A DNA stretch of 64,000 nucleotides from Planctomycetaceae bacterium (GCA_947474065.1 CANJHD010000005.1:1-64000), one strand, 5' to 3'; positions 6,309 to 16,250 are shown, numbered from the stretch's first letter. Notes: generated from the sequence alone by a model not told the origin. A program made the numbers and translations.

Positions 6309-8912
6309 TCAATATGAATTGACCGGAATTGAACCCGGATGCTTCACCTCAAAGGCACGGACGCGCTCCCGGCACGCCTCTAGTTTTTCTGCGGGCAATG
6401 CAACCGGATCGGCGACATTCCATGCTTTATAGAGTTGGCACAACGCGAGCAATCCGGACGAACGCCGCTTGGGGTCTATGCCCAAGGGCTCAAGCAACGC
6501 CCATGCCTCTTGCAAGGGCCTCTCTGCTTCCGGATATTGCTTCGTTGCAGTCAGCGCACGCCCGAGCGCCATCCGCGCCGCAGCGCATAGCCATGGGTCG
6601 GCACCGGCGACGCTATCCAAGATTCTCACTGCCTCACGCCCAGTGACTACCGCATCTGCATAGTTGTCTTGATCGCGAAGCAGGCTAGCTAGATTCATGT
6701 AGGCAATAGCCGCATCGGGCGATGACCCCTGACCTGTTTCATTCAAAATCTCAAGGCCTTCGCGTGTGTACCGTTCTCCTTCTGCAAACTCCTTCTTTGC
6801 ACGTTTGATGAGAGCCAGACCGCCAAGCACGGTGGCTCGGTTTGGGTGCTTCATTCCAGCCAATTTTTCAATGATCGCGAGCGCCTCGCGCGCGTGCTTC
6901 TCCGCATCGTCGAGTCGACCAACGCCTCGTTCAATCAGTGAGAGGTTGTGGAGATCGAACATCGCGGTGTAACTATTTGACTTGCCGAGTGCACGATTTA
7001 TTTCTATGGACTCCTCGGTAACAGTGATTCCCAATTCCATTTCCCCGAGTATGAAATACACGATCCCGAGGTTGTTGAGTGCTGATGACAATTCATCGCG
7101 CGGTGCGTCGGGAATCGAGCGAAGCAGGCGTACCGCTTCTTCAGCGTTTTGCTTTGCGTCTTGGATGTCGATTGCTTCGACACGTTGCGCATCAGCAAGT
7201 GTCGAAAGCGATCTTCCGCGCAGCAATCCATCCTGCGCGCGATCCGCGGCTGCGAGCGCCCGACGAGCCATGACCGCCGCCTCGGCTCCACGGCTAGCTA
7301 TGGCAATTCCAGCGGAACACTGGATCGCTAGTTTGCATTCAAGTGCAGCCATGTCCGTGTGGCTTGCTTCTAACGCGTCCAACCCAGCGCGGTATTGAAG
7401 TACCGCGTCATCATTTCGCCCAATCCCCGTGAATGCCCCGCCGATGGCGTAGCGAATCTCCGCTGCTTCTACCGGAGCTTCGCGCAACGCGCCCTTATCT
7501 AGATCCGCAACTGCCAAGGCCAGTTGCTCGCGCACGGTGACATCCTCGCGCCCACCCTGCGCTGTTGGGTCGGCACCCGCAAACACGCCCGTCATGTACT
7601 CCAGCACGCGCGCGTTCTGATCCGCACGACGCTGCGCTTGCGCACGCGCGTCCTCGGCGGCGGAGGCCTGACGCACCGAGAACGCCGTGGACGAAAGCAG
7701 CGCGATCGTCACTAAGGCTGCAACGGCCACGCCACGCCAATGGTGACGCGCAAATCTCATGGCACGACCAACACGTGAAGGATGCACTGCTGATGGCGTC
7801 TCGCCATCGCTCCAGAGTTTGAGATCGGATCGCAGTTCAGCCACCGATTGGTATCGCGCACCCGCGTCGGCAGAAATTGCCTTCAAACAAACTGCATCGA
7901 GATCACGATCGAACGATCGCGCCGCTGGTGCCAATTCAGACGGCGGAACTGGCGCATTGGCGCGAATGGCAACTGCAAGTCCCGCCCGCCCGCCGGCGCG
8001 CAATGAATCGGGGCTGCGTGGCAGACGATCGGCGAGCAATTCATAGAGAATGGTTCCGAGTGAGAACACATCGCTGCGCGTGTCGGGTGGATTTGCATCC
8101 GCCTGCTCGGGCGACATGTATTCCGGTGTTCCAACTAATGCGCCTTCCACCGTATTGGTGCCTGCACCCAAGAACGCCGCATCCGCTAATTTGGCTACAC
8201 CAAAGTCAATAACGCGCGGTCGAGCCACTCCAGCATCGTCAGTTACTAGCAGATTCGCTGGCTTTAAATCGCGGTGAATCACACCGCGGCGGTGTGCATG
8301 TTCAACAGCATCACATGCATCGGTCACCATGCGCACGCGGCTATGAACGTCCAGCGAATGCTCTCGCGCAAAGTCGGTAATAGGCAGACCGGGGACGAAT
8401 GGCATTGCAAACCACGGTCGCCCGTCGGGCATCTCGCCCGTCTCCAACATGGCGGCGATACCAGGGTGATCAAGCGAAGCAACGGCCTGTTGCTCGGCAC
8501 GGAAGCGCGCATGCGCAACGGGTGACGAGAGCACATCTCGCAAGACCTTCACTGCTACGAGGCGCCGAACTGGATGCTCTTGGCGACCAAGGAACACTTC
8601 ACCGAATCCTCCTGCGCCAAGTCGATGCAACAGCACGTACCGGCCAGCACTACCGTCGCCATGCGCCATTGCGTCGCTCAACTCGATGCGCATGGCGCCC
8701 ATCGCCGCGTTCACACGGCCGGCGCCCGACTCGAAGGCCACAACCATCGCCATGGCGGCGGCACGCTCTGCTGCAGTGATATCCGTATGTGCGGCGAGCC
8801 AAGCAGGGCGTTCCACAGATGGAACGTCAAGCGCGGCAAGAAATAGATCCTCGACGATCATGGTGCGAGGCGCTGCATTCCCGGTAGTCATCGAATTATT
8901 TAATAGACTCAC
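6309..8912 (-). CDS. Membrane Ser/Thr protein kinase with C-terminal TPR domain
   Basis: 867 residues. After a ~90-residue N-terminal region comes a Hanks-type kinase domain. It has the Gly loop GAGGFGEVFLG, the VAVKVL lysine, catalytic VIHRDLKPANLL, DFGVAK and the activation-segment end GTPEYMSPEQ. A membrane helix (GVAVAALVTIALLSSTAFSV) near residue 400 is followed by a long TPR region predicted outside the cytoplasm, with repeated A-x-x-x-Y-x-x-A-L patterns. This architecture is common in Planctomycetes and suggests sensing by the TPR part and signalling by the kinase. The start is the GTG at 8912; an ATG seven codons inside (8891) is equally possible. It is divergent from fumC. Confidence 0.9.
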   Translation of the reverse strand: MSLLNNSMTTGNAAPRTMIVEDLFLAALDVPSVERPAWLAAHTDITAAERAAAMAMVVAFESGAGRVNAAMGAMRIELSDAMAHGDGSAGRYVLLHRLGAGGFGEVFLGRQEHPVRRLVAVKVLRDVLSSPVAHARFRAEQQAVASLDHPGIAAMLETGEMPDGRPWFAMPFVPGLPITDFAREHSLDVHSRVRMVTDACDAVEHAHRRGVIHRDLKPANLLVTDDAGVARPRVIDFGVAKLADAAFLGAGTNTVEGALVGTPEYMSPEQADANPPDTRSDVFSLGTILYELLADRLPRSPDSLRAGGRAGLAVAIRANAPVPPSELAPAARSFDRDLDAVCLKAISADAGARYQSVAELRSDLKLWSDGETPSAVHPSRVGRAMRFARHHWRGVAVAALVTIALLSSTAFSVRQASAAEDARAQAQRRADQNARVLEYMTGVFAGADPTAQGGREDVTVREQLALAVADLDKGALREAPVEAAEIRYAIGGAFTGIGRNDDAVLQYRAGLDALEASHTDMAALECKLAIQCSAGIAIASRGAEAAVMARRALAAADRAQDGLLRGRSLSTLADAQRVEAIDIQDAKQNAEEAVRLLRSIPDAPRDELSSALNNLGIVYFILGEMELGITVTEESIEINRALGKSNSYTAMFDLHNLSLIERGVGRLDDAEKHAREALAIIEKLAGMKHPNRATVLGGLALIKRAKKEFAEGERYTREGLEILNETGQGSSPDAAIAYMNLASLLRDQDNYADAVVTGREAVRILDSVAGADPWLCAAARMALGRALTATKQYPEAERPLQEAWALLEPLGIDPKRRSSGLLALCQLYKAWNVADPVALPAEKLEACRERVRAFEVKHPGSIPVNSY

Positions 8913-9018
8913 ATCGAAAGTGTAAACCGCCTAGCAGCCCCCATGTGTTCGCATGCCATCGCTACGATGGATGCCCAAAGCCGTACCCCCGACCATGCCA
9001 AAGACCAAGCCAACAATT

Positions 9019-10500
9019 ATGTCCAAGCGCACCAAGAAATCCGTATCCGCTACTGCTCACCGTTCAAACACCCGCATTGAGTCCGACAGCATGGGCGAAA
9101 TGCACGTCCATCACGACCTGCTACACGGCGCCACGACGCAGCGCGCGGTGCTGAACTTTCCAGTGAGCGGTCGACCACTTCCGCCGCAAGTCATTGCCGC
9201 CTATCTGGAATTGAAGCGTGCCTGCGCGCAAGCCAACCTCAAGCTTGGTGAGATAAAGCGCGCCAAGGCGACCGACATCGTGGAGTCATGCGAACGTCTG
9301 CTTGAAGACTTCGCTGACCGCCGCGCACAAGTGATGCGCCACTTTCCGATTGATGTGTTCCAGACTGGATCCGGAACCAGCACCAACATGAACGTCAATG
9401 AGGTGATTGCCAACACCGCAAGTGTCATGCGCGGCAAGAAGATCGGCTCCAAGGATCCGCTGCATCCGAACGACGACGTCAACTACGGCCAGAGTTCAAA
9501 CGACACGTTCCCGACTGCCATGCAGGTGGCTGGTGCCGTGGCGATCCACGAACAATTGGTACCTGCGCTCAAGCGGTTGCATCGCGCACTTGATGCCAAG
9601 GCCAAGGCGTGGGACAAGCATGTAAAGATCGGTCGTACGCACTTGATGGACGCAACTCCCATCCGTGTTGGCCAGGAGTTTGGCGGCTATGCGGCGGCGA
9701 TTGCCTATGCCGTTGCTCGCGCCGAGCTTGCCCGCGATGTGTTGGCGCGCAACCTGCCAATCGGCGGTACTGCCGTTGGTACGGGCATCAACGCCAATCC
9801 GAAATTTGGGCGCACCGTGAGCGCGATTCTCAGCAAGGATCTCGGAATCACATTTGCCGAGGCAGACAACCACTTTGAAGCACAGGCAACGCGCGACTGC
9901 GTCGTGGAAGCAAGCGGCATGCTCAAGACGATCGCCGTCAGTATGAGCAAGATTGCAAACGACATTCGCTGGCTCGGTAGCGGTCCACGCTGCGGTCTTG
10001 GCGAACTCATGCTTCCGGCCACCCAGCCTGGTAGCAGCATCATGCCAGGAAAGATCAACCCGGTGATCTGCGAAAGCGTCATGATGGTTGCGTGCCGCGT
10101 CGTTGGAAACGATGCATGCATCACTCTGGGTGGATTCGGCGGCATCGGAAGTCTGCTGGAACTGAACGTTGCCATGCCGATGATCGCTGACAGCCTGTGC
10201 GAATCCATCGATCTCTTGGCGAACGCCTGCGACATGTTCCGCGACAAGTGCATCGAAGGCTTGGAGCTGCACCCGGACGCATCAAAGACGGTGGAGCGCA
10301 GCCTGATGATGGTCACCAGCCTGGCGCCCGTGATCGGCTATGACAACGCTGCCAAGGCCGCCAAGGAGGCCTACAAGAGCGGGGAGACCATTCGCGCCTA
10401 TGTGCTCCGAAACAAGATGGTGGAGCCGAAACTGCTCGACCGGCTGCTGAACCCCACGTCTATGACGAAGCCGGGTGGCAAGGGGCCGGGCGGCGGGTAA
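9019..10500 (+). CDS. fumC: Class II fumarate hydratase
   Basis: Interconverts fumarate and malate in the TCA cycle and works as a tetramer. The family signature GSSIMPGKINP, the substrate-loop region, GSGTSTNMNVNEVIAN and NYGQSSNDTFPTAMQV are all present and uninterrupted. The homologous core starts at R-I-E-x-D-S-M-G-E (ATG at 9091). The chosen ATG at 9019 gives 493 residues with a basic tail before the core. The frame stays open to an ATG at 8953, but the extra residues are not conserved in the family. A Gly/Lys-rich tail ends the protein. Confidence 0.93.
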   Translation: MSKRTKKSVSATAHRSNTRIESDSMGEMHVHHDLLHGATTQRAVLNFPVSGRPLPPQVIAAYLELKRACAQANLKLGEIKRAKATDIVESCERLLEDFADRRAQVMRHFPIDVFQTGSGTSTNMNVNEVIANTASVMRGKKIGSKDPLHPNDDVNYGQSSNDTFPTAMQVAGAVAIHEQLVPALKRLHRALDAKAKAWDKHVKIGRTHLMDATPIRVGQEFGGYAAAIAYAVARAELARDVLARNLPIGGTAVGTGINANPKFGRTVSAILSKDLGITFAEADNHFEAQATRDCVVEASGMLKTIAVSMSKIANDIRWLGSGPRCGLGELMLPATQPGSSIMPGKINPVICESVMMVACRVVGNDACITLGGFGGIGSLLELNVAMPMIADSLCESIDLLANACDMFRDKCIEGLELHPDASKTVERSLMMVTSLAPVIGYDNAAKAAKEAYKSGETIRAYVLRNKMVEPKLLDRLLNPTSMTKPGGKGPGGG

Positions 10501-10700
10501 AGTCCCGGAGGAAGGTCATTAAATCGCACAACGGGAACTACTATCGGACGATTTCTCTAGAGATATGCTCGATTCCCGCAATATCAACCTGCTTAGGGTT
10601 GCCCCACACCCATTCTCGGGCTACGTTGAATGTGCCTAGCCTAACGGCCTCGGCTCGTTTCATTTCCAGAAGCGGTCATCACGGAAGGAAAGGTCTCGCT

Positions 10701-11465
10701 ATGCGTTCATTCGCAGCGTCAGTGTTTATCGTTATTGCATCAAGTCCAGCGCTCGTTCAAGCGGGCACGATCGCTCAAAATCTGCCATACCCAGCAACGT
10801 ATGACGAGACAACCGGCCGCTACGTCCAAGACGGGACATTCTCGGACGCACTGCAGAGCGGCGGAAGTTACTACTACTCGGAGGCGATTGGTCAGAGTTT
10901 CAGTATCGGAAGTGGACAGTCGTCCACTATTAGTGATGTCACATTCTGGGGTTCGTCGGAGTACTTCAACTCCACCACGCCGTGGAACCAAACCGCGCTC
11001 AGCAGCAACATCACTAGTATGCAGATTGCGATTCTGCGGACAGATTCTGGAAATTCCAACTTCCCGATTATCAAAAGTTGGACAATTCAGGTCGGACAAT
11101 TCGCGCAGGTGCGTACAGGCAACTACACGCCAGCCGATTACAGCCCAGTATTCCAACTCTCGGCCGCACTGTCTGGTGATTTCACACTTGGCTCTGGCAA
11201 CTACATGATCACCATCGGTGGAGTCCTCAACAATCCAGATGGTGATGCCTTCGCATGGACTGACGGCGTCGCTGATGGATCACTACCGTCTACGCGGGCA
11301 TACGCGACTGTCGGCGATACGCCCACGGAATGGGGCACATGGATTCCCATCTCCGACGGCACCTCGGGGGCATTTATTCTTGGTGGAACAACTATCCCAG
11401 TCCCTGGAGCAATAGCGCTTCTTGGAGTTGCCGGCCTCCACAGACGCCGTCGTCGCGGTACTTGA
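10701..11465 (+). CDS. Secreted protein with PEP-CTERM-like sorting tail
   Basis: 254 residues. The signal peptide (MRSFAASVFIVIASSPALVQA) is followed by a Ser/Thr/Gly/Tyr-rich body that I do not recognise, possibly a beta-sandwich. The C-terminus reads IPVPGAIALLGVAGLHRRRRRGT: a Pro-Gly-Ala motif, one membrane stretch and an Arg cluster. This is the planctomycete version of PEP-CTERM-type sorting tails handled by exosortase-like enzymes. No exosortase gene is nearby. The ATG at 10701 is preceded by AAGGAAAGG. An ATG-like start further upstream (10599) would add a non-signal N-terminus and is less likely. A terminator follows. Confidence 0.8.
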   Translation: MRSFAASVFIVIASSPALVQAGTIAQNLPYPATYDETTGRYVQDGTFSDALQSGGSYYYSEAIGQSFSIGSGQSSTISDVTFWGSSEYFNSTTPWNQTALSSNITSMQIAILRTDSGNSNFPIIKSWTIQVGQFAQVRTGNYTPADYSPVFQLSAALSGDFTLGSGNYMITIGGVLNNPDGDAFAWTDGVADGSLPSTRAYATVGDTPTEWGTWIPISDGTSGAFILGGTTIPVPGAIALLGVAGLHRRRRRGT

Positions 11466-11533
11466 TTCAACACTCGGAGTCTCGATGCATTGCGTCGATT
11501 GATCCCCTCGGGCGCTTGCTGGTCTTCGTTTAC

Positions 11534-11559
11534 CACTGGCAAGTGCCTGAGTGTTTTTT
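11534..11559 (+). terminator. Intrinsic terminator after the PEP-CTERM-like gene
   Basis: CACTGGC (11534-11540), loop AAGT, then GCC-TG-AGTG (11545-11553) form a stem with a small bulge, followed directly by six T (11554-11559). It lies 69 bases after the stop at 11465 and abuts the 3' end of the convergent folP gene. Confidence 0.6.
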
Positions 11560-11561
11560 AG

Positions 11562-12437
11562 TCATGTTCTTCTGCGTAATGCGGCCCACATGGCCAGCGC
11601 TTGTCCGTGATCCCGCACAGCGTGTACGCGCAGAATCGCTGCACCGTTCGATGCAGCCACTAGCGCCGCAGCCACTGACGCTGGATCACGACGTGCAGGA
11701 TCCGTCTCCGCGGTGATCGCGCCCAAAAAGCTCTTGCGACTTGCACCCACTAGTACCGGAACACCGAGCTCCGCGAACTCATCAAGCCGTTCAATCAGTG
11801 CTAGATTTTGTTGCACATCCTTGCCGAATCCAAGTCCGGGGTCAATGGCAATCCGTTCGCGCGACATACCTGCGCGCACTACTGCATCGATGCGCGCACC
11901 AAGCCAGTCACGGACATCATGCACTACGTCGTGATAAGTACGACGAGAGTCATGCTCAGTACTCCATCGATCTGAATCTGGCTTTGTCAAACGATGCATG
12001 AGAACAATTGCGGCGCCAAAGACACAAGCCGCGTCAACGATGTCAGGGTCATCAGTTGCGGAACTCACATCATTCACGATGCAGGCACCAGCGGCGAACG
12101 CTGCACGCGCTACTTCCGCGCGCGTTGTATCGATAGACACTGGTACATGAGGCGATAGCGCTGCGATCGCTGCATGAGTGCGGACGATTTGCTCCGCCGG
12201 GGAAACCAACGTTGCACCTGGGCGCGTTGACTCGCCGCCTACATCGAGAATGCCCGCGCCATCACGAACGCAGTTATGTCCGTATGCAATGGCTGCTTCT
12301 GCCGAAAGATGCAGCCCGCCATCACTGAAACTATCTGGAGTGGTGTTCACCACCGCCATGAGCACCGGCGTCACTCCACCACCCCACACAAAGCGGTGCA
12401 TGCGCGCCACAAGCACGCCGCCTGCCGCTGAACTCAT
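11562..12437 (-). CDS. folP: Dihydropteroate synthase
   Basis: 291 residues. It condenses 6-hydroxymethyl-dihydropterin pyrophosphate with p-aminobenzoate in folate synthesis. Diagnostic stretches are MAVVNTTPDSFSDGG, GAGILDVGGESTRPGA, VSIDT, IVNDVSSATDD, the AIDPGLGFGKD loop and LVGASRKSFLG. It is the last gene of a three-gene operon; its ATG overlaps the stop of the upstream unknown gene by 4 bases (TCAT at 12434-12437 read on the minus strand), implying translational coupling. Confidence 0.95.
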   Translation of the reverse strand: MSSAAGGVLVARMHRFVWGGGVTPVLMAVVNTTPDSFSDGGLHLSAEAAIAYGHNCVRDGAGILDVGGESTRPGATLVSPAEQIVRTHAAIAALSPHVPVSIDTTRAEVARAAFAAGACIVNDVSSATDDPDIVDAACVFGAAIVLMHRLTKPDSDRWSTEHDSRRTYHDVVHDVRDWLGARIDAVVRAGMSRERIAIDPGLGFGKDVQQNLALIERLDEFAELGVPVLVGASRKSFLGAITAETDPARRDPASVAAALVAASNGAAILRVHAVRDHGQALAMWAALRRRT

Positions 12438-14182
12438 TGCCGCGCCTGCGACTTCGCTGCATCAAACGCAACGCCAAGAACGCCCGATGGAATCACCACA
12501 GCAAACTCCCAAGTGGCATCGCGCGAACGGACCGCTGTGGCGATCGGCTCGAGACCTTCGGGGGCGATGGGGAGCATGTCTGCCGCTCCGCCAGGGAACG
12601 ACTCCGCTACCTGTCGCGCCGCCGTGAGTAACTGTCCGACGCCAACGAACACCACAAGATCCGCATCGGCGATCAGCCACGGCGACATCGCGCGCACCAT
12701 GCCGTTCGTAGCGAGGGTCTTCTTGCTCGTGCCTGACGCAGCGGAACACGCACGATCGAGCACATCGGTCCGCTGGCTGTATGTGACCACCAATGCGCCG
12801 GGTAATTCGCGCGCAAATCCGTGCAGGCCGCGACTACTCACGATGAACTGCTTGGCAAGCCGCTGCATGAAATCACCACCCGGACCCATGATCACTTCCT
12901 TCACCGCAAATGCAGAGACGGTTGAACCATCCTTCAACTGTCGCGCCTCTTCCCATGTCGGCTCGCTGCGAATGCCGCCAATTTCACCAGTCTGCGATTC
13001 GATCCACGACTTGAGTGCACCCTTCACCGCCGCCGTGTCTCGCGTGACTACAACGAACGACGCATCATTGAGGACGCCGCCAACAGCGATACCAAGGCGA
13101 CTCGGATACGCGGCTACTTGCACCTGATCAATCTTGTCTTGCACCGTGTCGAGCCACGGCGGAAGATTGATCCGATCGCTACCCGGTACTGTTGCCAAGA
13201 ACGAACGAACGCGCGCCGCGCCGCCCATCGCTGCAAAGTCAACACCCGCTGCTCCGTAGAACGCCGCGTCTGGAAGACGGTTCAGCAACGCGGTGACGTC
13301 ATGCATCTGTGCGTCGGCAGCAGGTATGGCCTTGGCAACATCACCTTCGGGATCAAATCGGGCATAGGCGCGGATTCCAACAGCAAGGGCATCAAAGTCG
13401 ATGGCGAATACCGCGTCCGTCACTTGCGCAAGAATCTGCGCCCCGCGCTCCCGGCCTTTACCAATCGTCTCAAGCGCGGCTGCCGGCGCCGCCTCTGGCT
13501 CCTTGCCACGCGGCAGCATGTTGGCAGCAGTGATGTCCAATTCACTCGCCTTGCGCGCAACATCGGCGAGCGATTTCATCACCGGCGCTGACGCCCATGA
13601 GAAGCAATCGCTCATTCGGATAATTTCCATCCCGCGCCGACCGACGCGCGTGGCTAGTACCGCAGCGAACCCCTCTTTGGGCTCCCACGTTGCTAGTGAA
13701 TCAGGCGCATCCGCAACAAGAACATGGCTTGGGGTCTTGCGAATCCAAACCGCCCGCGGCGCAGTGTGTGTGCGCATCGCACCCGCACCAAGTTCCGGCG
13801 CTTCAGTAAATGTTGCTGCAACGAATGCATCGGCGTCTGTCACTGGAAACGCGGCGATGTTCGTGAATCCCGTCGCACGCGGCGCAGCCCAAGCAACGAA
13901 TGCCCCGCGATCATCAAACCCCGCTCCAATGCCAGCCTGAGCTTTCAAGAGGTCGATAGGCCGCCCACCAAGCGCTGCCTCAGCCTTCCCCATTCGATCA
14001 ATCGCTAATTGCAAATCATCACTCGCGCCCTTGACGTTTGAAACCACTAGCACCCCCGCCGCGTCAGCAGGTATGAGCCGGAGTGCGTCGTCAAGAGTTC
14101 CAGCGAAGGCTGATGCGTTAGCAAACAACACAGCCAACACCATGGTTGGGCGCGGGCGAAAGGGGGATGAAATCAGATGCAT
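12434..14182 (-). CDS. Secreted hypothetical protein, planctomycete type
   Basis: 582 residues from the ATG at 14182. This start sits 5 bases after the stop of the upstream peroxidase gene and gives a plausible export signal (basic start, then MVLAVLFANASAFA). The mature part opens with DDALRLIPADAAGVLVVSNV, a pattern of large periplasmic proteins of unknown function in Planctomycetes (DUF3352-like in my judgement). The body alternates beta-like strands and Ala-rich helices and has no catalytic motif that I can name. The open frame extends to 14242 but would then overlap gpx. It is sandwiched between gpx and folP in one operon. Confidence 0.75.
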   Translation of the reverse strand: MHLISSPFRPRPTMVLAVLFANASAFAGTLDDALRLIPADAAGVLVVSNVKGASDDLQLAIDRMGKAEAALGGRPIDLLKAQAGIGAGFDDRGAFVAWAAPRATGFTNIAAFPVTDADAFVAATFTEAPELGAGAMRTHTAPRAVWIRKTPSHVLVADAPDSLATWEPKEGFAAVLATRVGRRGMEIIRMSDCFSWASAPVMKSLADVARKASELDITAANMLPRGKEPEAAPAAALETIGKGRERGAQILAQVTDAVFAIDFDALAVGIRAYARFDPEGDVAKAIPAADAQMHDVTALLNRLPDAAFYGAAGVDFAAMGGAARVRSFLATVPGSDRINLPPWLDTVQDKIDQVQVAAYPSRLGIAVGGVLNDASFVVVTRDTAAVKGALKSWIESQTGEIGGIRSEPTWEEARQLKDGSTVSAFAVKEVIMGPGGDFMQRLAKQFIVSSRGLHGFARELPGALVVTYSQRTDVLDRACSAASGTSKKTLATNGMVRAMSPWLIADADLVVFVGVGQLLTAARQVAESFPGGAADMLPIAPEGLEPIATAVRSRDATWEFAVVIPSGVLGVAFDAAKSQARQ

Positions 14183-14186
14183 GCGC

Positions 14187-14774
14187 TCAGGATACGGGCT
14201 TGGTCGCAAGTGCCTGTTCAATGGCTTTGCGGAGTTCTTCACCCGTTGGCTTTACCCCTGAGCCATAGAACGCTATCGGCTTGCCATCCTTGCCCACCAA
14301 GTACTTGCCGAAATTCCAGCTTGGCAACTTGCCGGTGCCAGCACTCAGGAATGTGTAGATCGCGCTCTGCCCTTCACCCGGCTTGGTCTGCACTTTGGAC
14401 ATCATGGGGAAAGTCACTCCATAGTTCTTCGTGCAGAAATCACGAATCTCCGATGAAGTGCCGGGCTCCTGCCCACCAAAGTCATTGCAAGGAAAGCCAA
14501 TCACCACAAGACCCTTGTCCTTGAATTCCTTCCAGACGGTTTCTAATTCCGCATACTGTGGCGTGTATCCGCAGCGGCTTGCCACATTCACAACCAAGAC
14601 GACCTTGCCCTTGTAGATAGCAAGGTCCACAGCCGCGCCATCAAGGGCAGTGGTCTTAAAGGAGTACAAACTGCCATCCTTGGCGGGGGCTGGCACAGAT
14701 ACCGCCTGCCCGGCACCAAAGCCTGTCACCATAGAAACGACGCCGAGGGCAGATGCAATAATCTTCTTGGACAT
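14187..14774 (-). CDS. Secreted glutathione peroxidase-family peroxidase
   Basis: 195 residues with an N-terminal signal peptide (MSKKIIASALGVVSMVTGFG to about residue 30), which points to periplasmic location. The catalytic Cys is in NVASRCGYTPQYAELE (Cys rather than selenocysteine). The GFPCNDFGGQEPG motif, with the second Cys, and the WNFGKYLV motif complete the GPx family signature. Such Cys-GPx enzymes usually take electrons from thioredoxin-like partners rather than glutathione. It is first in the operon with the unknown protein and folP. The opposing gene to the right (sigma factor) starts 285 bases away. Confidence 0.9.
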   Translation of the reverse strand: MSKKIIASALGVVSMVTGFGAGQAVSVPAPAKDGSLYSFKTTALDGAAVDLAIYKGKVVLVVNVASRCGYTPQYAELETVWKEFKDKGLVVIGFPCNDFGGQEPGTSSEIRDFCTKNYGVTFPMMSKVQTKPGEGQSAIYTFLSAGTGKLPSWNFGKYLVGKDGKPIAFYGSGVKPTGEELRKAIEQALATKPVS

Positions 14775-15058
14775 AAGTAAGGTCTCACGGTAACAGAGCG
14801 GCGTCGCCTGCTCTTGATTGAAGAAGTGACCAAAGATCGGATCTTAAGTGCAAATAACAACACTCGTGCTACCACTTCGTTGGCGGCGCTGAGGTGGATG
14901 CACTCGCAACGATCACGCTTTGCGGCGCAAAGCGATCGAACGCCTCTGAATCGAAGAAAATTCTCGCCTTCCAGGAAAATTCACTGAGGGCAATATCCCG
15001 CAATTGCGCGTTGTATCCGGGGGGAGGAGAAAGAACAAGCAATATTGGACATGGAAGC

Positions 15059-15718
15059 ATGAGCAGCACGACCGACCTGAATCCGACCACACCGCACGCC
15101 GATGACCACGCCGGCGAGCAAGGAAATCAGGGGACGGACAACGGTAGCGAAGGCAGCTCTCGCCAATCAGGCGATAACCCGAGTTTTAACAAGGGCATCT
15201 CAGACCTCGTCGCCGACCACTATGACGCGCTCCGCGCATTAGCCGAACGCCAACTCGTCGCGGAACGCGCCCGAACTGGCCAGCAAACCATTAGCCCCAC
15301 TTCTCTACTCGGCGAGACATTTCGCCGCCTAGTTGAACAAGAGACGAAGGTTGTCAACCAGGACCATCTCGCAGCGATCGCAACGATGCTCTTTGTCCGC
15401 ATCATCGCGGATCGACGGCGCAGGCGTCTGACAATCAAGCGCGGTGGGCGCACCAAGCAACAACCAATGGGAGATGTTGAACAGCGCGGCGAGCGTTCTC
15501 CTGCGGAAGAGTCCACCCATATGTCTGATGTTGATGTGCTGCACGACAAGCTTGCGGAACTTGCGCAGATTTCGCCGCGCAGAGCCGAAGCTCTCTCGCT
15601 ACATACGATCGGCGGGATCACCATCCCCAACGTGGCCAAATTGCTGAATGTTTCAGTCGCCACCGTAGAGCGAGACTTAGCACTCTCGCGCGCATGGCTT
15701 GCCGCGCAGATGCGTTGA
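15059..15718 (+). CDS. ECF-type RNA polymerase sigma factor, planctomycete group
   Basis: 219 residues. An acidic, Ser/Asn-rich N-terminus (~45 residues) is followed by a sigma region 2-like helix set (LVADHYDALRALAERQLVAE and LLGETFRRLVEQ). A basic linker comes next, then a region 4 helix-turn-helix: LAELAQISPRRAEALSLHTI, then ITIPNVAKLLNVSVATVERD. This spacing fits the Rhodopirellula-type ECF family. The ATG at 15059 follows a strong purine-rich RBS (GGGGGGAGGAGAAAG). The frame is open further upstream but that part does not look coding. No anti-sigma gene is adjacent; such planctomycete sigma factors often work with Hanks kinases. Confidence 0.85.
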   Translation: MSSTTDLNPTTPHADDHAGEQGNQGTDNGSEGSSRQSGDNPSFNKGISDLVADHYDALRALAERQLVAERARTGQQTISPTSLLGETFRRLVEQETKVVNQDHLAAIATMLFVRIIADRRRRRLTIKRGGRTKQQPMGDVEQRGERSPAEESTHMSDVDVLHDKLAELAQISPRRAEALSLHTIGGITIPNVAKLLNVSVATVERDLALSRAWLAAQMR

Positions 15719-15761
15719 TCTCAACGCGACCAACCGATACCACCCGGAATTCACCAGCGGT

Positions 15762-16217
15762 TCAGCAAGGCATTTCATGGAACCGCGCCAACGATGACGC
15801 GCATTCCATCAGTAGGACCGTCTCTGCCTCTGAGAAAGTCCGCTCTTCTTTGTTAGCGATTCCAAGTGTTCCAACGAGCACCGACCCATTCCGAACAGGA
15901 ACAACAATCGAACCGGCGAGGCCCATTGAGCGCGCTCTGGACTGAACCACTCCGGATCCGTCGTTATTCAGATTGCACCACGAGACCGGCTCGTTCAACT
16001 CCGCGCAGGCGCCCGCCATGCCCTTACCAATCGGAATTGTGCGGATGTGTTCCATGACTGCCGCTGGAATTGCGCCGTGCAGCGCCGCCAAATGAAGCAT
16101 GCCATCCGCGCCCAAGAAATGCAGTGTGCCGGTATCGGCACTGAACATGCGAATGACCGCCTCAAGGCACGCCGTTGCATCGTTCCCCGCAAGAATGTCA
16201 CTGTTGATTTCAGCCAT
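15762..16217 (-). CDS. Single GAF-domain protein
   Basis: 151 residues covering one GAF domain and little else. The core patterns are GTLHFLGADGMLHLAALHG, IPIGKGMAGACAELNEPVSW, the SIVVPVRNGSVLVGTLGIAN sheet and the FSEAETVLL helix. It could bind a small ligand or serve as a free-standing sensor. It lacks the conserved Cys set of free-methionine-R-sulfoxide reductases. It lies 33 bases downstream of aroC on the same strand and is probably co-transcribed. It is convergent with the sigma-factor gene (43-base gap). Confidence 0.8.
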   Translation of the reverse strand: MAEINSDILAGNDATACLEAVIRMFSADTGTLHFLGADGMLHLAALHGAIPAAVMEHIRTIPIGKGMAGACAELNEPVSWCNLNNDGSGVVQSRARSMGLAGSIVVPVRNGSVLVGTLGIANKEERTFSEAETVLLMECASSLARFHEMPC

Positions 16218-16250
16218 GAGAAACCTTCTCTCTGAGCGAGATGACCACCG

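Noticed and set aside
6309-6345. GGGTTCAATTCC on the minus strand resembling a tRNA T-arm
   Set aside because: It lies inside the 3' end of the kinase gene, the 5-bp stem has a mismatch, and no other tRNA arms are present.
9496-10316. Long minus-strand frames opposite fumC
   Set aside because: They are antisense shadows of a clearly conserved fumarase gene, with no family signature of their own.
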